Positions 21,591-37,542 of a DNA stretch of 64,000 nt are shown one piece after another; the first letter of the stretch is position 1, and each line of letters starts with the position of its first letter. Below the pieces are notes generated by a model. The model was not told the origin of the DNA. It was given only the letters and a program-made list of their open reading frames with translations, and did no database searches. Origin of the DNA: Whitmania pigra (Eukaryota; Annelida; Clitellata; Hirudinida; Haemopidae). A program made the translations under genes and the position numbers. The DNA lies in NCBI GenBank assembly GCA_021613335.1, contig JAJTWR010000377.1, positions 372,001-436,000 on the forward strand, in the 5' to 3' direction.

Positions 21591-22387
21591 AGTCTTAGCC
21601 TGTGTCGGGGATTTGAAGTATCCCAGTTTTTTTTTTTTTTTTAAGTTTTTATTTTAGGTTGTTGACATGCTCATGAACAATCTGGATGTGTATTTCGATT
21701 TATCATATTTAATTTTTTTTTATTCATCTTCCAAATTTCAATTTGAATTTTCTGAATGGTAAATGTCTTGATTGATAAATTTTCATTCAATTATTTAAAT
21801 AAATTGTCAACAATTTAAAATTCTTAATTCAAATGCACAACCATCTCTGGCCTTTCGTCAACACATGCTGGTCTTCTAGTGTTTGTTTGCTGTCGTTGTT
21901 GAGACCTTTTTGAGTTGCTGTTGTTGTAGTAAGAGAATTTAAGTCCTTTTAAAGAATAAGATTGCTTTAGAAAATATCGATCGCTTATCATTTAAATGTA
22001 AAAATAATATTGTTAGAATTCAGCTTTGTCTATGAATTGGTATCATGTTGATTATGTCTATGATGATGGCAGTGATGATAATAATGATGGTGGTGATAGT
22101 GATAACATTGATGACGATGACATGAATGGAATATTTTTTTTGAATTGACAGTTGCAATAAAATTACAGCTAATCAATCATTATTTTGTTGAGGATGATTA
22201 TAATGAATGACTTTAAATTATAAATTTATAAAGTTTAATTTAATTGTAATATTATAATTATCAATGCAATTACGCTGCTGAACGAAAAAAACTAGTACAA
22301 ATCAATCCTTCAGTCAAAAATGTATTCTCAAGGCACTGTTTCCTCAGCGTCTCAAACTTTAGGCTATTAAAGTAAGCGGTTGGTTTC
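21591..22387. other. Upstream flank of the transporter gene, no gene seen
   Basis: Poly-T near 21628 and a GATGAT-rich patch at 22055-22130. May hold transporter regulatory DNA; no specific site claimed. Confidence 0.4.
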
Positions 22388-23114
<727 letters not shown>

Positions 23115-23646
23115 TAATTTTTTTTTTAGAGCGAAAGTATTTCGAACAGTTTTGAGATCTTGCATTTTGTTGTTATTGTTTTGCAGCAATAAGAAGGATA
23201 AATAATTGAACACTTACTCTCTTTGTTAGCAGGTTTTGAAATTCGAATAACAGATTAAGATTAACTCTTAATAACTTTGAATAAATTGATCAGTCGGGTT
23301 TTTACGGGTTAACAAGTTAAAATAAAAGTTTGAGAACCATTTTAGGCTCAAATTTGATTCTTGATAATTTTTTTTTTCTTGTTTATGACTGTTTTGATCA
23401 TTGGTCGAATGCAGAAATGTAAAGGAATTGTTTTGAAACTCTACTTAGCGTGTTAGATGTCTGAAGCTGGCTATGATGCGCCACATGTAGGATGTTGATT
23501 TTCAAGTTAAAAATAGATTATAAACAATAATAATAATGAGTTTTAATGTGAATAATATGAAAAATAATAATAATAGCGTAATAGTTATAGAGTTAGATAT
23601 AATTATAAATATTTATATATAATAATTACAATGTAAGAAAAATAAT

Positions 23647-25598
<1,952 letters not shown>

Positions 25599-28500
25599 TC
25601 ATGAATATGTATTTCCCATATTTACACTGGAATTATTGGAGACATTATCCGATTCGCTTAGAAGGTGCAGGTAAGTCCTGTCAACTGACGTCATCGGAAT
25701 GTGCAAATATGAACCGTTGTTCACTTTTAAACTCTCCAGGTGAAGACTTCCATCTTTTAAGGCTGAGTTTTCCAATTCGTTTGAATTTGTATTCCTCGAT
25801 TGTCCACAAAGTTCCCGTTGGTATGCATCCGATACTAAATCAAGGTAGATGTCGTCTATCATTTCGTATGGTTGGACGTAAGTAGACCTCTTGCTGTTGC
25901 TAAAATGTTGTAAGTTTTTTATTTCATCAGATTGATAATAATAATAATAATAATAATAAAATTGTTGTAGCTCACGAAAATAAACCTTTTTACTAAAAGA
26001 AACCAATTTACTGCAACAGATGCTAACCTTAGTTTTGAATCGACTTCGTCATCCTCGATTTTCTTAAGCAAAGTATTATGGTTCAGTTTGGTGTAAGCTT
26101 CGACATTTAAACTAAATTCCAGAATTTCTTCATCAGGGTTGATCTCGTCGTACAAAGAATTGGCTTCCCTCAAATGATAAGGAACAGATTTCCCTCTGAC
26201 TGGGGCTCTGGAGTTTTGGAAATCTGAGAGATATCATAAAATGAAAAAAAGCGGATATAAATTTTAGGTTTCTATGATTTCAGAAATCCTTTAGGTAATT
26301 GTAAATGTTGTTATTTGCTAGTTATTATTTGCAAAATATTTTAAATATGGTTATTATTGATTTTTATTTTTATTAATATTAGACAATGTTATTTTAATGA
26401 AGTATAATCAAATATTCACTTCTCGCGCGTTTGTTCATTTGAAAGTAGCAGAATGAGAAGATGAAGACTACGAAGAGCAACGTGGCGATCAAAACTCCGA
26501 CGATTATTAATGCTGTTCCATCCAATAATTCATTCTTATGTTCCCCTAAGTTAAAACTTGTTAACTTAAAATTATTTTAATTTATTTTAATACACCTTAT
26601 TATAGGCTAATAAAATTTATTTTAATGTATTAAATCTATTTTATTAATTTTAAATACATTCTCTCAATGTCTATCAATTTAAATATATTCTATTTTAACC
26701 TAGTTTTTGACAATATTAGTTTCAAGTTGTTCATCAATTTCCATGCTGAAAAACAAAATCATATTTCAAAACACTTTGATTTTGATGAAATAAATTACAA
26801 TAATTTAATATTGGATAGCAAATTAGAATTACATTCATAACTCGTTTCGGAATAATAATGATTAATTTGATTAAAATTCATTTGATCAGACTTTATAATA
26901 AATGTTTTTAGAAGTACTAACCATTTACTACTTCACCTGTCTTTATGGCCGTTTGAGAAGTTTTATAGAAGGCTTCTGTTAATTAACAGATTAACAAATT
27001 GAATGTTAGTTTAAACATTAAATTAAACGATAATTTAAAAATTTAATTAATTAATTAAGATTAAATAACAAATTAAATAATACTTCACCTGTCTTTATGG
27101 CCGTTTGAGAAGTTTTATAGAATGCTTCTGTTAAATAACAGATTAACAAATTGAATATTAGTTTAAGCATTAAATGAAACGATAATTTCAGTATTTAATT
27201 AATTAATTAAGATTAAATAACAAATTAAATAATAGAATAAATGTTGGATTCTAGCAGAATTCAAATTTTAACAAAATCAAATATTCGATAATTCTATTTC
27301 AATTGGATCACCTACCTTTGACGGGAACCAATACCAATGGAAAGTGGATTTCATAAACAAGTACCTCAGAAAGTATCGTACCATTTTCAAAGTCGTCAAT
27401 CTGAGACGGGAAACTTATAGTGAGACTAACTTTGACCATTTCAAAGTCGTCAAAAGTTACGTTAAAGTCAAAGCTGCTCAGGAAACTTTGACTCAATGTC
27501 TTGCTGCCGTAGTTTGTAGTTGGTGATGTTGTTCCAATCAGGGAAATGCGAAAATTGTGGACGAGATGGCCTGAGTAGTTCGAAGAGCAATGAACCGTGA
27601 CTGTCGTTCCGTTTGAGATTGACCTGATGTCGATATCGAAAGAGCTGTTGATGTAGTCAGAGTTGGAATAAATGACAGTTTCCTCGTTATTCTCCTTTGT
27701 AACAAGACGACAAATTGGTTCCTCTTCTGAGATAAATGTTAAGTGAAACACGTTTAATGAACACTGGTTGTACTTCAAATATTAAATTTAATTAATATCT
27801 AAGTATTATCTTTAATACATTACGAAATTCGATTTAGTCCAAATTATACGAATAAAATTGTACTACTGTAATACATATTATTATAACCATAAGAATTTTA
27901 CTGATCTTCGAAACAAGACAAAAGAAACAGAACGCTAGAATGAATTTTGAGTTCTAAAAGTCGTTGAACAGATTGCTCATTGGAAAAACAGCCATTCTGT
28001 GAGAAAGAGCTCTCATATCAATAAGGCTTAGCAACATCCTAATTAATGATTGTATGAGAGGTCCAAAAGTGCCACAGAAGGTCATCGAAGAAAGTTACCA
28101 TATGTTGACATAATAAGTGACATGATGTCATCACTATGATAACTGAATGGAAGATTGCTACCCAGATTATTGTAAATTTTGAAGTGCATTTAGAGGATTT
28201 TTCAAAACAAAACTAAAAATGGAGCTCAGAACATGAAACAAATTTATCACTCACCCATGATTACAAGCTCAGACGAGAATCTCTTCTGATCGGGAACAAA
28301 CTTGAGGCACTCGTAAGTACCAGCAGGAACGAGAGAAGCATTTGTGCTTTTAACAATACATCCCATCACTCCGTCAAGTTCCGGAAGAATCTCAAATATG
28401 CTTTGGTAGTTGGGATTAGTGTTGGTACAAGATGCTAGAATAGTTCTGCGTTTGTCAAAAGGCTTGACGAACCAGGAGAACTTTGGCAGCGTCGAGGCAT

Positions 28501-28618
28501 TTGATTGCTCTGCCGCTGAGGATTTAAGGACGTCGATGTTATTGTTGAACTCAGCCTCATCGCAAGTCAGCACAATGTTTTCTCCTCTCTTGATGACTTT
28601 GCTGACCATGTTCAAACC
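25599..28618 (-). CDS. Ig-domain transmembrane receptor with ITAM-bearing tail (5' end not found)
   Basis: Minus-strand exons: 28618-28255 (Ig-like 1: VLTC ... FSWFV ... AGTYEC), 27726-27316 (membrane-proximal Ig-like region with VTVHC and several N-glycosylation sites), 27127-27089 and 26975-26937 (duplicated 13-residue stalk exon), 26545-26420 (transmembrane helix ALIIVGVLIATLLFVVFIF, then NKRAR), 26223-26028 and 25887-25599 (tail). All joints are phase 1 until the last (phase 2). The tail holds YDEI...YTKL, then YEMIDDIYLDL, then YLHI-x8-YLHL at 25662-25709, a consensus ITAM. Such motifs, once phosphorylated by Src kinases, recruit Syk/ZAP-type tandem-SH2 kinases. No signal-peptide exon was found upstream. 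Confidence 0.72.
26930..27233 (-). repeat. 152 bp tandem duplication carrying a 39 nt stalk exon
   Basis: Units 26930-27081 and 27082-27233 are nearly identical and each includes exon, acceptor, donor and flanking intron. The exon is 39 nt with phase 1 at both ends, so both copies can be spliced in without a frame change. Confidence 0.88.
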
Positions 28619-28629
28619 TGATGAAGTAA

Positions 28630-28860
28630 TTATTGTTACTATTAGTCTCAAAAATTTATTATTAATATTAGTCTCAATTATTATTACTATTAGTCTCAGT
28701 TATTATTAATATTAGTCTCAATTATTATTACTATTAGTTTCAGTTATTATTACGATTAGTCTCAATTATTATTACTATTAGTCTCAATTATTATTACAAT
28801 TAGTCTCAATTGTTATTACTATTATTCTCACTTATTATTATTATGAGTCTCAATTAAGCT
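28630..28860. repeat. Tandem repeat, about 27 bp unit (ATTAGTCTCAATTATTATTA)
   Basis: About eight units with small changes, directly upstream (minus-strand sense) of the first Ig exon acceptor. Confidence 0.8.
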
Positions 28861-29324
28861 AAGCCGCTATTTTTTTTTGTTTCTTTATATTTGTAATTTA
28901 TTTGATAGATTCATTCGAATCCGAGTATTAATAGAAATAATTATGATGAATATTATTTATAATATTAATAACAATAACTTTTTTAGTCAGTAATTTTATT
29001 ACTATCCAAATGGATATGATTTCAAGTTTGACTTATTATTTAATCCTCCAATCTTGATAGAGCCATAATACACATTAGTACTATAAATTAGTTTTATTAT
29101 TAAAACAATTATTACTCAGTACATTACTGAGGGGGTCTGTAGCAGACTAAGAAACTATTTTCGGAGTTTTCGCTATTCTTGTTTGGGTTGGTAATTATCT
29201 TGTTGTCTTGTATCAAAATAAAGCTAAATATTTCTGTTGCTTATGAAGTTGAGTTTATAAAATAAAGTATTTATAAAGTAAGAGGTTTATTACATGACCC
29301 AATTCCATTAGCCTCTCCCTTCAG
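28861..29324. other. No gene seen
   Basis: AT-rich spacer upstream of the Ig receptor exons; its missing signal-peptide exon could lie here or further up but was not recognised. Confidence 0.4.
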
Positions 29325-29672
29325 AGCATCCAAACCAAATAGGTCAAACTTGTCCTTCTTGATCCCAACCTTAATAGGTCAGAGGCACATGATGCAACTA
29401 CACCTGTTATCTGTACACCTCCTAGGTAATCATTTGTGTTTTAATTTAATTTATTTACTTATGTCTTTCATTAATTATTTATTTGTGATATCAATTCAAG
29501 CTCATCAACGTTTGATATTCTTTCTAATTTTTCTACATTTCTAGCAACTGAAGAGATAAAGCAATTAAAAGCATTCTATCTGTATGACTGCCATCTGCGT
29601 GATGAACCGTTAATTTCACAGGATGCTATTATGCTCTTTCATCTCTTTACTAGTGAAGGATGGGAGCTTTAG
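29325..29672 (+). CDS. Two candidate terminal exons of an unrecognised plus-strand gene or remnant
   Basis: Exon a is 29325-29425 (acceptor TCCCTTCAG, donor GTAATC) and exon b is 29545-29672 (acceptor CATTTCTAG), joining in frame. The reading is NRSNLSFLIPTLIGQRHMMQ ... then TEEIKQLKAFYLYDCHLRDE ... and ends FTSEGWEL. Composition is that of a folded protein, unlike the repeats nearby. I do not recognise the family and found no earlier exons, so it may be a partial duplicate. Confidence 0.35.
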
Positions 29673-30898
29673 TAAGCATATCAAATGGGAATAACGTAAT
29701 GATGAACAATGGATTAAGGTGTTGATGATGATGGTGATGTATATGACGTTGATGGTGATGACGAGGATGTCGACGATGATGCCGATAGTTTGTCTGTCTG
29801 TTAAACCTTTTGAAGTAAAATTGATAAAAATATAAAAACAAAGAGAAACACCACGTAATAATTTCGTGAATTAACAAAAATAAATTAATGAACGACAAAT
29901 TCGAAATCTAGAGATTAACAATTATAAACAGGGTTGGAGTTAGACTTCAATTAATTTTTAGCAACGCTTTGAGTTTAGTCAACGCACCTTGATGGACAAA
30001 AATGAAAAAGGCCAAAGTTATCCACAGAAGGTACATTTTAAGATTCAAAAACAAGTTCGGAACATCCTAGCCATAGTTAAAAGTTATAAGTTAAAAATAA
30101 ACAAGTTATTTAAAAATTATTTCGGCGAATTAAACAAAAAATTTAATATCATACCCTTGCGATCGAAAAAACTAATACTTTCTCTAACGCATTATTCGTT
30201 TCTGAAAGTAGGAAGAACCAATAACTATTGTATATAATTGCACATCCTGTTTTTCATGGGCGCTGCAGAAGACAAGTGATTACGAATAATAATAATAAGG
30301 TTTAGTTTCGTATGAAATACGTACACATTAAAATTGTGCTAGATGCTAAAGCTAGAATAGTTACGAGACTGTCGTTACTTTGAGACTATTGAATTAAATA
30401 TAAAATAGTAACGTATAATAAATATTTAATTTATTTGAAATTATTTAATTTAAGGTAAAATAGTCAAAATCATGGCAATGAAGTTTATGTGGAAAATATT
30501 TACCTATTTTAGCCTCTATTCACCAAGTTCTTTTGGAGTTATTCCATACCAAATAACTTTTTTTTGTATAATTATTTCACCAAAAACTCAAACATTCTAA
30601 ATGTCTCTGACTTCAAGCAAAGGCACTTTAGTATTTTTTTCGCTTTTATTATAACACCAATTAGTTTGCAAAATGATAATTAGAGCGAAAGGTACTTCAA
30701 AACTTCGTGCAATCAGAATTACATTAACTACTGGTTAGTTTGTTTTAACTAACGTTAACTATCCAATAAAAATCAACTTATTACATGACTTCTAATATGT
30801 GAAATATGTGAAAAATAAAACCAAGATTGTCTTTAGCAAAAGTTTCAATAGACACAGCACGATTGAAAACACTTGAAATACTTTACTTACTTTAAAAA
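29673..30898. other. No supported gene
   Basis: Contains a GATGATG-rich patch (29720-29780) and an 82-codon plus frame (29989-30237) that is Lys/Asn-rich with no family signature. Confidence 0.4.
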
Positions 30899-31096
30899 AT
30901 GCTTACAATTAATAAATTGTATCAAGATATTGGTAACTTTATCAGTTCGGCAGCGGAAAATTACAGCAGTTATCGAGATAGTTTTCAAGAACAGGTTCTA
31001 GGTAAGTTACTCCGGCTCCTAGACTCGAAATGGCAACTCTTGGAATTGGCACAGGCTGCAAGATACTGTACGTATTGGACCTGGAATTTAAAATAA
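30899..31096 (+). pseudogene. Possible methyltransferase-like exon remnant (competing with a receptor tail exon on the other strand)
   Basis: On +, from the ATG at 30899 the frame reads IGNFISSAAENYSSYRDSFQ then EQVLGKLLRLLDSK. A one-base shift then gives ATLGIGTGCKILYVLDLE, whose GxGTG looks like the SAM-binding loop of a class I methyltransferase. That suggests a frame-shifted remnant. The same DNA on - could be the last tail exon of the receptor cassette at 31206-32008 (acceptor CCAG after 31087). I cannot decide between them. Confidence 0.25.
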
Positions 31097-31205
31097 AAAT
31101 ATAAATATCATTCAAAAACGTATTAAATATTTTCAATCTTGAAAAGTTCTATACAAAAATAAATACGTGTTATTTATGATATAAAAATCTATCGCTGATA
31201 GATAC

Positions 31206-32008
31206 ATTATCTGAGACTGACCCTGCTTTTGGACTCGTAAGCTTTTGGCTTTGGTCCTTCGTGCTTTCATCTAAAGTCGCATAACCTTCCTCTGATTTGA
31301 AGACAGACAGCTCTTCGTCTGGATTTATCTCGCCATAAAACGATGAAAACCTACTGAGATCCGGCTTTTCAGCGCCATCGTTAGTATTTTGGCTGGTTAC
31401 ATCTGTCCTGTCTGGGTAGCTGCAAAGGAAAGTAGCATGTGAACTGAATGTCATTTTACAAAAAAAAAAAAAGGTTTTAAATTAGTTAATCTAGTAATAA
31501 AATTACGGTTATTAAGAAATGTAAAACGCTGACTAATCCTAATTATATTATCCGACAGTATTGCGGAGGTTTTAAACCAAAATAATTTTTTTTTGCCTCA
31601 GAAAATTTGTTTAAACTATTTCTAATAAATTCTATTATACTCTAATGATTACAACATCAATAATATTATTGGCATTCTTAAATACAATTAATTTACTAAT
31701 AAAACAAAATAAAATAAAGTTAAATAAGAAAATCAGAAAATGTAGATTAATTTTATTATGATAAAAAATAAATTACTTCTTATTTTTGTGGTTATCTTGA
31801 AATAGATGAAGGCAAAGGCAACGATTATCAACACCGGCAAAATGAGTGTTGTCACGATAACGATTATAATTGTTTGATCCAATCCCGCCTTTGACGAAGC
31901 TGCTTGTTGGTAATAAAAATTAATAAATTAATAAAAATATTAATGAAATTTGTATTTATGAATTAACCAGTAAAACAGAATACTAACCGCCAGTTAAGCT
32001 GAGGTCCT
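31206..32008 (-). pseudogene. Paralogous receptor membrane/tail cassette without a visible ectodomain
   Basis: Exons on -: 32008-31988 (21 nt stalk), 31902-31777 (helix TIIIVIVTTLILPVLIIVAF, then YFKITTKIR) and 31411-31206 (tail). The membrane exon is 126 nt, exactly as long as that of the receptor at 25599-28618, with the same phases. The tail FYGEINPDEELSVFKSEEGY plus ATL matches YDEINPDEEILEFSLNVEAY plus TKL of that gene. No Ig exon lies between 32008 and the FAM76 gene at 34357, so this is a partial duplicate unless its ectodomain is too diverged for me to see. Confidence 0.6.
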
Positions 32009-32153
32009 CTGAAAAAAAAACAAAAAATTGAAACTTAGATTATTTTTACGATAATAATAATGATTTCAGTTTTTCTTTTGAATTAAATTTTACTTTCTTT
32101 TAAATTTTACTTTCTGGTGCCCGGAACAGAATGGAAAAAACAAAAAAAGACAA

Positions 32154-32209
32154 TTGCACACCTGTACGGATATACACTCGATTAGGTGTACATCCGTAAA
32201 GGTGTGCAA
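32154..32209. repeat. Near-perfect hairpin, 24 bp arms and 8 nt loop
   Basis: Arms 32154-32177 and 32186-32209 pair with two mismatches around loop TCGATTAG. It could be the tip of a MITE, a miRNA-like foldback or an untranslated element; no ORF crosses it. Confidence 0.8.
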
Positions 32210-32298
32210 ATGTTCTTACATAAGCATAGATTTTGGCATAGAATAGGCATTGGGAAACACGAGAACTTTGTGTGTCCCACTGGATATTAAAAAAAAAT

Positions 32299-32467
32299 CA
32301 AATTGAGAAGTTTATTTGTTAAGTAAAATATGTTTAAAATTAGTTTTTATAATAAAAATCAAGTTTATTTGTTAGGAAAATATATTTAAAATTAGTTATT
32401 ATAATAAAAATCAAATTTATTTGTTAGGTAAAATATGTTTAAAATTAGTTATTATAATAAAAATCAA
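32299..32467. repeat. Three-copy minisatellite, unit about 53 bp
   Basis: Three successive units of roughly AAGTTTATTTGTTAGGTAAA...TATAATAAAAATC, differing at a few bases. Confidence 0.88.
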
Positions 32468-34356
<1,889 letters not shown>

Positions 34357-36945
34357 ATGGAGGCGTTATTTGCCTGTGCGAATTGTCACGCCAGACATCC
34401 TTTTGAGGAGTTGAGCGCGGCCGAACAGTTTTGTAAAGTTAGTTTGCGATTTTTATTGTTGATATGCTTGGCTATGGATCATATACTGAAGTTGAATTAA
34501 ATGCTAATGATTTGTTTCTAAGGCGTGCCAAAAACATGGCGACACTGTGCGATGTATTTATTGTCGGGTGGAGTTCCAATCAGACGAGTAAGGCGATATT
34601 AAGAAAACATTTTATTGTTTTGTATTCATTATTAGTTAATCTCAAAGATCTAAATATTATTTTATTCTAAAAACTACTTAACTTATTTGTTAATGTGTTG
34701 TGCTTGTTCAATTATTATTAATTTATATTAATTTACTGGTTCAGTTTTTTAATTCCTTCTGCAAACTGTTCTTGCAGCAAAAATGGTTTGAGTTCTCTGT
34801 GCAAAAATTGCAGCCACTGCTTAAAAACTTATGGAAAGGTATTTTTTGTTTCCATTTTAAGTGATATTCTGCTAACAAAACTCGATATTGTAAAATACCT
34901 AAATGATACTCTCGTTACGTGGTCGATTATCGTTCAAATATTATTTAAACAATTTTTAATCGCATTTCAAGCCAAAAACTTGTGAATACTGCAAGGAGAT
35001 TGCAGCCTTTGTGGGCAAAAAGTGCCAGAGATGTTCGCATCAGGAAAAGAAGTACGGGCCTCCGAAGCACTGCGTCAGGTGCAAGAACGTGTGCGCGTTC
35101 GACCGCGGCGAGGAATACAGGAACACGGTGGGTGTCGACTTTGCGACTTTCCTCGAATAAATGATTCCGTTTTAGTCAAATTTATTAGTTATTAAAATAA
35201 TCATTGATGAGCCAAGATTAACTTAAGATAATTGTTAAATGTTAGTCAATACTTTTATCTGGAGAATGTACGGTTTATGTAATTTGAAATAAAAATCTAT
35301 AAAAATTTCATTAAGCTCGATTATCGCACCATTGATGACGGTGCCGTCTCGACCGGATGTCTAAATAAGTTCATCTCGGATAAAACTGCACATTATCTTC
35401 GATCGTCGAACATTGCAAAACAACTTAGTTCATCAAACAACAACAACAATGATGATGATGATGATGATGATTCAGATGGAAGGCAAGATGTTGTGTTGGC
35501 TTTGCATCGTCGCCTACAAAAGAGCTAACAAGAAGCAACAGAAGATGGAATCTTTAACCAATAGCAGCCTCTCTCGATTCTCTCCCCACACCAACAACAC
35601 TTCTACCCCAATTCTACTCGGGGCAGACAAGAAAACCCTCAAAGACGTGCCACTCTCTGCCAATGGTACGCCAAACATGGCCAAGGACGGCGACACCATG
35701 GAATCCAAGTTTTCTGATTCACTAAGGTGGGACGTGTCGTGGATAATTAACAAATTAATCAATAAATTATATTTTATATGATTTTTTATATTGTAACAAT
35801 ATCTCATAGCAATGTCATTAAATTACTGACTCTACATTTGGATACAATGCTAATACATCAGGTGGATTTAGAGCCTTTCAGAAAATAATCTATTAAGACC
35901 TACATTCTTATTGCTCAAACGCATAATTTGAATAATCAGATGCCTTAGTTCAAATGATTTCAAACTAAAGTTCAAATGGGTTCAAACTAAAGTTCAAATG
36001 GGTTCAAAATAAACAATATCTCAGGTCAAGGGAAGACCTGTTCAGAAGTTCATCTCCACTGAAAAGAAAGCTCGACAGGAATTCATCGAGTTCGAAAAAG
36101 TAAACTGCTCGTCCGTTTGATGATTTTATTTTACCATTATTTATTTACACATTACTAAGAAACAAAATTATTATTATTATTTATCATACATGTATATCCT
36201 AAATTCAAGAAACTCGAGACGACAAATGATCGCATTCGATAAAACCTACACGACAACGGCATGACTTAAAAATAACATTTGGACATTTTCGAACAACAGA
36301 AGTCGCTTCGAGTTTGACTTGGAAAGTGGTGAACATCTCACCACCATTACCCAACTGAGGGAGGAGATTGAATGCTTTAGGAGACAACTCAACAACAAGG
36401 ATCAAGTCATACTTCAGAAGGAGCAGAAGGTCATTATCATTATTACTACTATTATTATAATTACTATTATTATTATTAGATTTTGAATTAAAATTCTTTA
36501 AATGTTCTGTGAAGAAGAAATTCGACTCTTTTTCAATAGATAAATCCCACAAATTTCTTACGCGAGCACGACAGGGCAATCTCATTTGAATATTAATCGC
36601 CTTTCTCCTCCAGATTACCGAGCTGAAGGCTCAGTTGTTCGAGCTGGACAAGGAAACGAGACTTAAGATCAACCAAGTGCAGAAGCAGAACGATGAAATC
36701 ATCGACAGTCTTCAGGTGGCGTTGCGATAAGTTTTCGACACGTAATGACATCGTAACGTGTTTTCGATACGTAGCCACCTCATAAGCCTTTCTCAGGACG
36801 CTTGTATTTTCCCCTGAATCAATAATGTTCAGCTTCAATGTCCGGTAAACCTGACTTACGTATTCATTTCCAGACGAAAATCAGAGAGCTCCAGAAGGTT
36901 GTTAACTCGACGGCCAACAGGAATCCGAAGAAGTCTTCGAAGTGA
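34357..36945 (+). CDS. FAM76: FAM76 family zinc-binding/coiled-coil protein
   Basis: Nine exons: 34357-34437, 34523-34587, 34778-34838, 34972-35127, 35476-35726, 36025-36099, 36300-36429, 36614-36715, 36874-36945 (330 aa, phases consistent). The N-terminus has paired CxxC motifs in the FAM76 order: ACANCHARHPFEEL, RCIYC, LCKNCSHC, CEYC, KCQRCSHQEKKYGPP and MLCWLCIVAYKR. The middle is Ser/Thr/Asn-rich with a basic patch (PLKRKLDR). The C-terminal half is heptad-like (TQLREEIECFRRQL ... ITELKAQLFELDKE), a coiled coil as in FAM76A/B. The vertebrate proteins are nuclear-speckle proteins linked to RNA/NF-kB regulation. The long poly-His tract of FAM76B is absent. Confidence 0.93.
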
Positions 36946-37394
36946 AACGATCCCACCGTTCTTGTAAACTAATTTCGCTTCACGGACCATCGAAGCCTGT
37001 GCTAACCCGAGACGATTCGCGTCGAGAACGACTAAAACAGATCAGTGTTAGGGAGGAGCTAAACTAATTAAACATTCACGTTGACAATACTAAAACGGAC
37101 TAATTAGGGAAGAGCTAACTCTTGTTTGCTAGAGTGCATTTGTTGGAGTTCAGACAATTTTTGTACCTATTGGGAGGCTTTTTCTACTCTGAATTTGACA
37201 AAACTCTTCTTGTGTTCTGTAGGCTTATCATGTTTGGGGCTCTCTTTGGTAAACTAATCAGTTTTTTGATTTATGCTCGTCCGTTTTGCATATTCGTTGC
37301 CATCACGTTTTATCTCTCTTTTGTGGTTCGGCCTATTGCTGCGGTCTATTCGTGATTTTATGTGTCTTTGTGAGCGGATCTACCGTCGATCTTG

Positions 37395-37400
37395 AATAAA
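37395..37400 (+). terminator. FAM76 poly(A) signal AATAAA
   Basis: About 450 bases after the FAM76 stop; the first clear plus-strand AATAAA. A 77-codon frame between (37122-37355) is 3' UTR noise. Confidence 0.55.
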
Positions 37401-37428
37401 AGTTTCCAAAGTGTTAAATTTGAAAGAT

Positions 37429-37434
37429 TTTATT
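37429..37434 (-). terminator. OXSM poly(A) signal
   Basis: TTTATT on + is AATAAA on -, about 110 bases beyond the OXSM stop and only 30 bases from the FAM76 signal. Confidence 0.5.
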
Positions 37435-37542
37435 GGAAGATTCGATACAAAGTAATGCTTTCCATGTCAACGGCTGTGCGAAAAGGACCCGACATGATGA
37501 GTACTGATGCTCGAGAGGAAGAAAATGTTGCCAAAGAACCAA

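Noticed and set aside
27344..27526. Plus-strand frame across the Ig region
   Set aside because: Antisense shadow of the second Ig-like exon.
32154..32209. Hairpin considered as a rho-independent terminator
   Set aside because: Wrong domain of life and no T-run; kept only as a structural repeat.
37122..37355. 77-codon plus frame with hydrophobic composition
   Set aside because: Lies between the FAM76 stop and its poly(A) signal, so it is 3' UTR.
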